Source: an uncultured Paracoccaceae bacterium (GTDB taxonomy: Bacteria > Pseudomonadota > Alphaproteobacteria > Rhodobacterales > Rhodobacteraceae). From it: a stretch of DNA of 64,000 bases. The stretch spans positions 219,325 through 283,324 of the forward strand of contig CALMSR010000038.1 of the NCBI GenBank assembly GCA_937872465.1, given 5' to 3'. The notes beneath the pieces were generated by a model, which worked only from the letters and a program-made list of their open reading frames with translations, was not told where the DNA came from and made no database searches. Below are positions 58,127-64,000 of the stretch, piece after piece (within the stretch, counting starts at the first letter, position 1; each line of letters opens with the position of its first letter). The translations under genes were made by a program, and so were the position numbers.

Positions 58127-58848
58127 ACGGGCGCGTGAAGAAGCGCAAGGGGCCCTGGAAGGCCTGGCAGCGCCGCTGGAAGGACGGCTGGATCGACGCG
58201 ATGGAGACGCCGCGTGGTCGGCGCAACGCCCATATCGACATGCTGGTCTTCGACCACGGGCTGATCCGCATGGCCTGGCGGAACATGCACGAGGTGGCGC
58301 CCGGGGTCTGGCGCGGCAACCAGCCCGATCCGGCCATGGTGCGACGGCTGGCCGCGCGCGGGTTCCGCTCGATCCTGAACCTGCGCGGGGCGACGCAATA
58401 CGGCTCCTACCTGCTGGAGCGTGAGGCCTGCCGCGCGGCGGGGATCACGCTGATCGATCTCAAGATGACCTCGCGCGACCTGCCGAGCGCGGCGGAGGTG
58501 ATGGCGCTCGACGCGATCTTCGCCGCGATCGAGCGGCCGTTCCTGATGCATTGCAAGTCGGGTGCGGACCGGGCGGGCTTCGCCTCGGCGCTCTATCTTC
58601 TGCTCCGGACCGAGACGCCGGTGGCCGAGGCGCGCGAGCAGCTTTCCTGGCGCTACCTGCATCTCGAAGGCGCGCGCACGGGCGTGTTGCGCTTCATGCT
58701 CGACGCCTATGCCGCAGCGGATGCGGCGCGCCCGCAGTCGTTCCGCGACTGGATCGCGGCGGAGTACGACCCCGAGGCGCTGAGTGCCGCCTTTCGCGGC
58801 GGGCGGGTCGCGAATTTCGTCGCCGACCGGCTGCTCGGGCGGGAATAG
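58123..58848 (+). CDS. Tyrosine/dual-specificity phosphatase-like protein
   Basis: The 241-residue protein contains the P-loop HCKSGADRAG (Cx5R, with Cys as nucleophile) and an upstream conserved RSILNLRGA and GITLIDLKMTSRDLPSAAEV, as in bacterial DSP-like phosphatases. The N-terminus is basic, and LSWRYLHLEGARTGVLRFML follows the P-loop. There is no signal peptide. The start is a GTG at 58123 overlapping the acetyltransferase stop (GTGA); a second GTG lies four codons on. The substrate could be a phosphoprotein or a phospholipid. Confidence 0.86.
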   Translation: MNGRVKKRKGPWKAWQRRWKDGWIDAMETPRGRRNAHIDMLVFDHGLIRMAWRNMHEVAPGVWRGNQPDPAMVRRLAARGFRSILNLRGATQYGSYLLEREACRAAGITLIDLKMTSRDLPSAAEVMALDAIFAAIERPFLMHCKSGADRAGFASALYLLLRTETPVAEAREQLSWRYLHLEGARTGVLRFMLDAYAAADAARPQSFRDWIAAEYDPEALSAAFRGGRVANFVADRLLGRE

Positions 58849-58918
58849 GCGGGCCGGGGCTTGACGGCGGGGCGGGGGGCGAACATGTCGCGCGGGTCCG
58901 CCAAGAGGAGCCCCGCCG

Positions 58919-59482
58919 ATGCGCCGTCCCGAAGTCACCGAGTTCCTGCTGACGCGGCGGTCCTGCCCGGCGAAGCTCCTGCACGGGCCGGCGCCGGAGC
59001 GCGCGGCGCTGATGCGCATGCTGACGGCGGCGATGCGGGTGCCGGACCACGGCAAGCTCGCGCCCTGGCGCTTCCTGGTCCTGGAGGGCGCGGCGCTGGC
59101 GGGCTTCGCCGCGCGGATCCGGGCGCGGGCGGCCGAGACCGGGCAGGACGCCGACAAGGGCGCGCTCGCCTTCGAGCAGGCGCCCATGGCGGTGGCGGTG
59201 GTGGCCTCGCCGCAGCCGAGCGAGAAGATCCCGGTCATCGAGCAGACCCTCTCGGCGGGGGCGGCGGCGCTGAGCCTCGTGAACGCGGCGCTGGCCGAGG
59301 GCTGGGGGGCGAGCTGGCTGACGGGCTGGCCGGCCTATGACCGCGGGCTCGTGGAGGCGGCGCTGGGGCTCGGTCCCGAGGAATGGATCGCCGGCTTCGT
59401 CTATATCGGCCATTGCGACGCGTCGCCGCCCGAGCGGCCGCGGCCGGAGCCCGAATCGCGGGTGCGCTGGCTCGGCGCATGA
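58919..59482 (+). CDS. Nitroreductase family protein
   Basis: The 187-residue flavoprotein-like protein has the N-terminal RRSCPAKLLHGPAPERAALMRMLTAA (core RRSCPAKLL), MRVPDHGKLAPWRFLVLEG, and the FMN-phosphate segment near GWGASWLTGWPAYD, followed by a late FVYIG. It resembles YdjA-type minimal nitroreductases, which use NAD(P)H to reduce nitro compounds or quinones. The ATG at 58919 follows AGAGGAG. The stop overlaps the next gene by ATGA. Confidence 0.88.
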   Translation: MRRPEVTEFLLTRRSCPAKLLHGPAPERAALMRMLTAAMRVPDHGKLAPWRFLVLEGAALAGFAARIRARAAETGQDADKGALAFEQAPMAVAVVASPQPSEKIPVIEQTLSAGAAALSLVNAALAEGWGASWLTGWPAYDRGLVEAALGLGPEEWIAGFVYIGHCDASPPERPRPEPESRVRWLGA

Positions 59483-60174
59483 GCCTGATCGCGGATTTCG
59501 GCCGGGCGGTCGCGCAGCTGCGCGATCCGCGCTTCCTGGGCGTGCTGCTCAAGGCGCTGGCGATCACGGTGGCCGGGCTCGCGCTGGTCTTCTGGGCGGT
59601 GATGACGGGGCTCGGCTGGATCCTGCCCGAGAGCGTCGCGCTGCCCTGGATCGGGCCGGTGCGCTTTCTCGACGATCTTGCCTCCCTCGCGGCGCTCGGG
59701 CTCATGCTCGTGCTCTCGGTGGTGCTGATGGTGCCCACGGCCGCGGCGGTGGTGGGCTTCTTCCTCGAGGAGGTGGCCGATGCGGTGGAGGCCGAGCATT
59801 ACCCGGGCCTCGCGCCGGCCGCCGGGCCGGGGCTGTCGGCGCAGATCGGCGACGCCCTGCGGTTCTTCGCGCTGGTGGTGGCGGTCAATCTCGCGGCGCT
59901 CGTGGTCTATCTCCTGCTGCCGCCGGTGGCACCCTTCGTCTTCTGGCTGATCAACGGCTTCCTGCTGGGGCGGGAGTATTTCCAGCTGGTCGCCATGCGG
60001 CGGCTCGGGCCGGAGGGGGCGGCGCGGCTGCGGCGGGCCAATGCCGGGCGGATCTGGCTGGCGGGCACCGCCATGGCAGTGCCCCTGAGCGTGCCGGTCC
60101 TGAACCTGCTCGTGCCGATCCTCGGCGTGGCGGTCTTCACGCATCAGTTCCACCGGCTGGCCCCGGCGCCCTGA
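59479..60174 (+). CDS. EI24/CysZ-type membrane protein
   Basis: The 231-residue protein has four to five hydrophobic segments (about residues 25-50, 68-95, 130-160 and 195-220) with EEVADAVEAEHYPG between helices 2 and 3, and WLINGFLLGREYFQLVAMRRLG in the second half. That pattern fits the EI24 domain family, which includes the sulfate transporter CysZ. A role in sulfate uptake is possible but unproven. It overlaps the nitroreductase stop (ATGA). Confidence 0.82.
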   Translation: MSLIADFGRAVAQLRDPRFLGVLLKALAITVAGLALVFWAVMTGLGWILPESVALPWIGPVRFLDDLASLAALGLMLVLSVVLMVPTAAAVVGFFLEEVADAVEAEHYPGLAPAAGPGLSAQIGDALRFFALVVAVNLAALVVYLLLPPVAPFVFWLINGFLLGREYFQLVAMRRLGPEGAARLRRANAGRIWLAGTAMAVPLSVPVLNLLVPILGVAVFTHQFHRLAPAP

Positions 60175-60242
60175 GGCTGCCGGCCGCGGCGGTTTGGCGG
60201 GGCCGGCGGTTTCGGTGTATGCTTGCGCGCGGGGAGGCGGAG

Positions 60243-61034
60243 ATGCGGATCCTGCGCGTGCTGGCGCTCCTGGCCGCAGGAGCGCCGGGCAATGCCGCGG
60301 CGGCGACGGCGGTCGATGCGGCGATCGTGCTGGCGGTGGATGCCTCGGCTTCGGTGGACGGGGTGGAACTGGCCATCCAGCGCGGCGGTTATGCCCGCGC
60401 GCTTCGGCACGCCGACCTGCTGCGAGCGGTGCGGGCCGGGCCGGAGGGGCGGATCGCGCTCGCCTATTTCGAATGGGGCGGGCAGGTGCATCGTGACTCC
60501 ATTCTGCCCTGGGCCCTGATCGACGGCCCCGAGGCGGCGGCGGGTTTCGCCGCGGCGATCGAGGCGCTGCCGGTGCGCTCGAGCCTCGGCACCTCGATCT
60601 CGCGGGCGCTGGACTTCGCCCGGCGGCTGATCGACCGCGGTCCCTTCGCCACGGACCGGCGCGCCATCGACGTCTCGGGCGACGGTCCCAACAATCTCGG
60701 GCCGCCGGTGACGGAGGCGCGCGACCGGGTGGTGGCGGAGGGGATCGTGGTCAATGGCCTGCCGGTGCTCGTCGCGCCCTCGGCGAGCTTCCGCGACATC
60801 GACCGCTATTACGCGGATTGCGTCATCGGCGGCTTCGGCGCCTTTCTGCTCGCGGCGCGCAGCGGCGAGGAGCTGGCCCCGGCGATCCGGCGCAAGCTCA
60901 TCCTCGAGATCGGCGGCCATATGCCGCCGGCGCGAATCCTGCCTGCGGCCGGGGCGGAGCCGGTCGACTGCCTCGTCGGCGAGCGGATCCGGCAGGAGCG
61001 GATCGACCGCATCTTTCCCGGCCTCCTGCGGTGA
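60243..61034 (+). CDS. DUF1194 family secreted protein (vWA-like)
   Basis: The 263-residue protein has a signal peptide (residues about 1-21) and a von Willebrand A-like fold. The MIDAS loop is LAVDASASVDG (DxSxS), followed by IALAYFEWGG and RRAIDVSGDGPNNLG, which supplies the third MIDAS Asp. RDIDRYYADCVIGGFGAFLL is typical of DUF1194. Such proteins are frequent in Rhodobacterales; their function is unknown, probably metal-dependent adhesion or assembly in the periplasm. AGGCGGAG precedes the ATG. Confidence 0.9.
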   Translation: MRILRVLALLAAGAPGNAAAATAVDAAIVLAVDASASVDGVELAIQRGGYARALRHADLLRAVRAGPEGRIALAYFEWGGQVHRDSILPWALIDGPEAAAGFAAAIEALPVRSSLGTSISRALDFARRLIDRGPFATDRRAIDVSGDGPNNLGPPVTEARDRVVAEGIVVNGLPVLVAPSASFRDIDRYYADCVIGGFGAFLLAARSGEELAPAIRRKLILEIGGHMPPARILPAAGAEPVDCLVGERIRQERIDRIFPGLLR

Positions 61035-61099
61035 CGGCCCCGCGGGCCGCCCGGAACGGGACCCCGGCCCCCCCCGGGCGAGGAAGCAGCCGGGGGGCG

Positions 61100-61367
61100 G
61101 CCTTGCCGCCGCAGGCGAGCACGGCGACCCGCTCGCCCGTCGCCGCCCACCGAGACCGGCAGCGTGCCGAGACCGGGGCATTAGCGCGCGGGCAGGGCGT
61201 CGAGGGTGCCGCGGGCCTTGAAGCTGCCGGTCACCTGCAGCAGGTCGAGCTTGGGGCGAGCGGATGTCCCAGGCCGGGGGCTCCCGCCTCGAGCTCCGGC
61301 ACCGGCGTCCGCCGCACAGGCGGCGCGATGCGCGCATGGGCGGCGGCGATGTCGGTCGGGCCGATCA
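61100..61367 (-). pseudogene. Remnant of a threonine-dehydratase-like gene
   Basis: Minus-strand frames preserve the two ends of a fold-type II PLP enzyme with the middle lost. From GTG 61367 the N-terminus reads VIGPTDIAAAHARIAPPVRR then TPVPELEAG. After a one-base frameshift near 61250 it continues KLDLLQVTGSFKARGTLDAL, with the PLP-lysine motif, to a TAA near 61182. In another frame GERVAVLACGGKAA (about 61097-61140) resembles the C-terminal strand of such enzymes. Most of the coding sequence (about 200 residues) is missing, so the gene is dead. Confidence 0.75.
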
Positions 61368-61397
61368 CGGGCGCATCCCCGGCCGGCTGCCGGCGGG

Positions 61398-61910
61398 CTA
61401 TGGCGCTTCGCCGGGCACGAGGCCCTGGGGCATGATCACGCCGTCGGTCACCTGGATGATGCCATTGCTCGCCATCACGTCGGGCTGGACCACGTCGGCG
61501 CCGCCCACCCTCACGCCGTCGAAGCCGTCGACGACGATGTCGAGCCCGCTCAGGGTGGTGAGCGTCGTGGTGCGGCCGCTGAGATCCGCGGTGGCATAGG
61601 TTCCGGGGACCACGTGCAGCTGCAGCAGCCGGGTCAGTTCGCCGCGGTTCTGCGGCTGCATCAGCCTGTCGAGCGCGCCCTCGGGCAGCGCGTCGAAGGC
61701 GGAGTTGCGCGGCGCGAAGACGGTGACGGGGCCGGCATCGTCGAGCGACGGGGCCCCGGCGGCGGTCAGGGCGCGCGCCAGCGTGGTGAAGGCGGCATTG
61801 GAATCGACCACCTCGCGGATGCTCGGGTTCTGCGGCGCGCGCGCACAGGCCGAAAGCGCGATCGCCGCGACGCCGGCCAGCAGGATCGCCCCGAGGTTTC
61901 TGCGGTTCAT
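61398..61910 (-). CDS. Fasciclin-domain lipoprotein
   Basis: The 170-residue protein has a lipoprotein signal with lipobox ALSAC (Cys at about residue 22) and one FAS1 domain: IREVVDSNAAFTTLARALTAAG, VTVFAPRNSAFDALP, LLQLHVVPGTY and ASNGIIQVTDGVIMPQ. Fasciclin domains mediate adhesion or ligand binding at the cell surface. The ATG at 61910 gives the complete signal; a longer frame upstream is not needed. It is divergent from msrP. Confidence 0.92.
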   Translation of the reverse strand: MNRRNLGAILLAGVAAIALSACARAPQNPSIREVVDSNAAFTTLARALTAAGAPSLDDAGPVTVFAPRNSAFDALPEGALDRLMQPQNRGELTRLLQLHVVPGTYATADLSGRTTTLTTLSGLDIVVDGFDGVRVGGADVVQPDVMASNGIIQVTDGVIMPQGLVPGEAP

Positions 61911-62228
61911 GATGGTATCCCCCGTCCGGAAGTCGCGATGGCAGGCCATGGTCCCGGCGCCCGGTCGGCATGGGACAGGCCGGGCAAGGCTAGCCCGGCG
62001 GGCACGGGGCATCAATGACGCGAACCGCGGCACCGGCTTGACAAGCCCGGCGGCCGGTCCAAGCTGCAATCCGGGAAATCGTAAGGTCACGCCCGCCCGA
62101 GCCCCCTTGTCCCGCCGCGGGACAAACGCGATCGTGATCGGCTGCATGTCGCGAGCAGCCTATTTCCGACGAAGGGAGGGCGTGGCCCGAGAGGTGCCGC
62201 GAAGGATCACCAGCGCCGGGAGACAGCG
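61911..62228. other. Divergent promoter region between fasciclin and msrP genes
   Basis: This 318-base stretch separates two divergent genes and must hold both promoters. A possible -35-like TTGACA (62039-62044) lies on the plus strand. No ORF with family sequence, no hairpin followed by T residues, and no repeat are apparent. Confidence 0.35.
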
Positions 62229-63158
62229 ATGCATGTGCGCGAGAAGCCGAAGTTCGGCGAATCCGAGATCACCCCGAAATCGGCCTGGCTCGACCGGCGC
62301 AGCCTGATGCGGGGGGCGGCCGGACTCGCGGCGGCGGGACTCCTGCCCGCGACCGCCCGCCGGGCCTCGGCGGCGCGCTATTCCACCGACGCGCCGCCGA
62401 CCGCCTATGAATATGTCACGACCTACAACAATTTCTACGAATTCGGCACCGGCAAATCCGATCCCGCGAAGCATGCGGGCCGGCTGACCACCTCGCCCTG
62501 GTCGGTGGTGATCGACGGCATGGTCGCCCGGCCGGGCACCTATGCGTTCGAGGACCTGGTCGGGCCGCGGACGGTGGAGGAGCGCATCTACCGGCTGCGC
62601 TGCGTCGAGGGCTGGTCGATGGTGATCCCCTGGCTGGGCGTGCCGCTGGGAGGCGTGCTGAAGCGTGCCGAGCCCGCCCCGGGCGCGAGATACGTCGCCT
62701 TCGAGACGCTGGTGCGGCCCGAGGAGATGCCGGGGCAGAGCGGGATCTTCCAGGTGCTCGACTGGCCCTATGTGGAGGGGCTCAGGCTCGACGAGGCGAT
62801 GCATCCCCTGACCATCCTCGCCACCGGGCTCTATGGCGAGGCCCTGCCGAACCAGAACGGCGCGCCGATCCGGCTCGTGGTGCCGTGGAAATACGGCTAC
62901 AAGTCGATCAAGTCGATCGTGCGCATCACCCTGACCGACAAACAGCCGCCGACCACCTGGAACATCCAGAACCCGCGGGAATACGGCTTCTATTCCAACG
63001 TGAATCCGGAGGTCGACCATCCGCGCTGGAGCCAGGCCACCGAGCGGGTGATCGGCGGCAGCCTGCTCTCGCCGCAGCGCGACACCGAGATGTTCAACGG
63101 CTATGCCGACGAGGTGGCCGGGCTCTATGCCGGCATGGACCTGAGGAAGTTCCACTAG
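62229..63158 (+). CDS. msrP: MsrP, periplasmic methionine sulfoxide reductase catalytic subunit
   Basis: The 309-residue molybdopterin enzyme (YedY/MsrP) repairs oxidized methionines in periplasmic proteins. It has a Tat signal with RRSLMRG (Arg23-Arg24) and cleavage near residue 48. The Mo-ligating Cys lies in [15 protein letters not shown], followed by [28 protein letters not shown] and [14 protein letters not shown], all hallmark segments. Length matches the family. Electrons come from the membrane haem protein MsrQ encoded immediately downstream. Confidence 0.97.
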   Translation: MHVREKPKFGESEITPKSAWLDRRSLMRGAAGLAAAGLLPATARRASAARYSTDAPPTAYEYVTTYNNFYEFGTGKSDPAKHAGRLTTSPWSVVIDGMVARPGTYAFEDLVGPRTVEERIYRLRCVEGWSMVIPWLGVPLGGVLKRAEPAPGARYVAFETLVRPEEMPGQSGIFQVLDWPYVEGLRLDEAMHPLTILATGLYGEALPNQNGAPIRLVVPWKYGYKSIKSIVRITLTDKQPPTTWNIQNPREYGFYSNVNPEVDHPRWSQATERVIGGSLLSPQRDTEMFNGYADEVAGLYAGMDLRKFH

Positions 63159-63160
63159 GG

Positions 63161-63790
63161 ATGCGGCGCATGCGCGATTGGCTGAATGCGGCTTTGCGCC
63201 GTCTGCCGGTCTGGCCCTTCTACTGGCTGGGCGCGCTGCCGGCGGCCTGGTATTTCTGGAACGGCCTGCAGGGCCGCCTCGGGGCCGATCCGGTCAAGGC
63301 GCTCGAGCACGAATACGGGCTGATCGCGCTGCAGTTCCTGATCGCGGCGCTCTGCGTGACGCCCCTGCGCGAGATCGCCGGCATCAACTTGCTGCGGTTC
63401 CGCCGCATGCTCGGGCTCATGGCGTTTTCCTACGCCTGCCTGCATCTGGCGGTCTGGCTGGGGCTCGACCGGCAGTTCGACTGGCCGCGCATCGTCGCGG
63501 ATCTCACCAAGCGGCCCTATATCATCCTCGGCATGGCGGCCTTCCTGATGCTGGTGCCGCTGGCCTGGACCTCGCGCGACGCGGCGCTGCGGCGCATGGG
63601 GCCGGTGGCCTGGCGGCGCCTGCACCGGCTGGCCTATCCCGCGACGGCCCTGGCGGCGATCCATTTCGTCTGGCTGGTCAAGGCCTGGCCACTCGAGCCG
63701 CTGCTCTATGCCGCCGGGGTCGCGGCGCTGCTCGGATGGCGCGCGCTGCGCGGCCGGCGGCGCAGGGCCCGGCGCCCGGCGCTCGGCTGA
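63161..63790 (+). CDS. msrQ: MsrQ, haem-binding membrane subunit of MsrPQ
   Basis: The 209-residue integral membrane protein has six predicted helices. The haem-ligating histidines are expected in FSYACLHLAVWL, RRLHRLAYP and AAIHFVWLV, and the N-terminal PFYWLGALPAAWYFWNGLQG and LRFRRMLGLMAF are typical of MsrQ (YedZ). It passes electrons from quinone or flavin donors to MsrP. The ATG at 63161 is two bases after the msrP stop; an in-frame ATG at 63170 is an alternative. Confidence 0.95.
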   Translation: MRRMRDWLNAALRRLPVWPFYWLGALPAAWYFWNGLQGRLGADPVKALEHEYGLIALQFLIAALCVTPLREIAGINLLRFRRMLGLMAFSYACLHLAVWLGLDRQFDWPRIVADLTKRPYIILGMAAFLMLVPLAWTSRDAALRRMGPVAWRRLHRLAYPATALAAIHFVWLVKAWPLEPLLYAAGVAALLGWRALRGRRRRARRPALG

Positions 63791-63821
63791 AAGAAATCTG
63801 TCACGAAGCGCGTTTTTTCGC

Positions 63822-63850
63822 TTGCGCGCTGCCGATGGCCTCCGGTAAAG
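63822..63850 (+). promoter_or_regulatory. Candidate rRNA-operon promoter
   Basis: TTGCGC (63822-63827), a 17-base spacer and GTAAAG (63845-63850) fit a Rhodobacterales-type promoter lacking T at the last -10 position. The assignment rests mainly on position, about 100 bases before a boxA-like sequence. Confidence 0.3.
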
Positions 63851-63951
63851 AAACGGCTCACCGCGGACGGCAAGGCCGGAGCGCGGGGTTTCGGAGGCAC
63901 GGGCAGCGGGTTGCGCTCAAGTTAGGCGCGATGTGCTGTCGTTTCTCTGGC

Positions 63952-64000
63952 GCTCTTTGACGTGATTGATTGAGATGAAGGGATATGCGGGCGGTTTGGT
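63952..64000 (+). other. Probable start of ribosomal RNA operon leader
   Basis: GCTCTTTGA (63952-63960) matches the boxA antitermination element found ahead of rRNA genes. It is followed by an A/G-rich stretch ending in GATATGCGGGCGGTTTGGT, which resembles from memory the 16S leader of Rhodobacterales. The 16S gene itself would begin beyond the window. Confidence 0.5.

Overview
The window is very GC-rich, densely coding DNA, almost certainly from an alphaproteobacterium of the Rhodobacterales (roseobacter/Rhodobacter group). The evidence is the gene families and orders seen: an enuR-uehABC-usp-eutABCDE ectoine cluster, ubiB-ubiE-mutM-echA-rpsT-dnaA-dnaN-recF, alr-mlaEF with radA-cvpA-purF, DUF1467 and DUF1194 proteins, and frequent ATGA/GTGA stop-start overlaps. 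All functions are read from sequence motifs and gene context; no search was run.

Layout. 1-3811: a partial secreted protein, DUF1467 and methylmalonyl-CoA epimerase on the minus strand, a sugar-nucleotide cytidylyltransferase overlapping a PIG-L deacetylase on the plus strand, then a membrane dipeptidase. 3894-3970: tRNA-Arg(ACG). 4186-14214: a complete uptake and catabolism cluster for ectoine/5-hydroxyectoine, consisting of the MocR-type regulator EnuR, the TRAP transporter UehABC, a universal stress protein and EutABCDE; it ends in gnd. 15783-24458: the chromosome-replication neighbourhood (ubiB, ubiE, mutM, an enoyl-CoA hydratase, rpsT with a terminator, dnaA, dnaN, recF). 24455-27916: VOC protein, LysE exporter, tRNA-Arg(CCT) and two Gfo/Idh/MocA oxidoreductases. 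27925-33390: an Opp-type peptide/solute ABC transporter on the minus strand. 33832-36008: a membrane-anchored AraC regulator divergent from a secreted alpha/beta hydrolase.

36049-43726: a housekeeping minus-strand run (SDR, purF, cvpA, radA, mlaF, mlaE, alr). It is interrupted by one plus-strand gene, zinT, which sits behind a 41-bp perfect Zur-like palindrome. 43855-48178: MgtE, an SLC13-type carrier and glutaryl-CoA dehydrogenase. 48379-52900: a four-gene plus-strand run (stand-alone Lrp/AsnC ligand domain, formamidase-like hydrolase, FAD-GcvT dehydrogenase, sulfotransferase). 53142-54405: a DUF2927-like protein lying between two similar short direct repeats. 54530-56356: aspS, with an internal patch of foreign-looking codon usage. 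56671-61034: orphan MT-A70 methyltransferase, GNAT, phosphatase, nitroreductase-like protein, EI24-type membrane protein and DUF1194 protein. 61100-61367: remnant of a threonine-dehydratase gene. 61398-63790: fasciclin lipoprotein and msrPQ. The window ends in what looks like the leader of a ribosomal RNA operon.

The main physiological unit is the ectoine cluster. UehABC imports the compatible solutes, EutABC probably converts hydroxyectoine to ectoine, and EutD and EutE open the ring and remove the acetyl group to give diaminobutyrate. EnuR is expected to sense a pathway intermediate through PLP bound at Lys302. The most unusual local signals are the Zur palindrome, an alr gene whose natural start position reads ATA, the codon-anomalous segment in aspS, and the repeats around the DUF2927-like gene.
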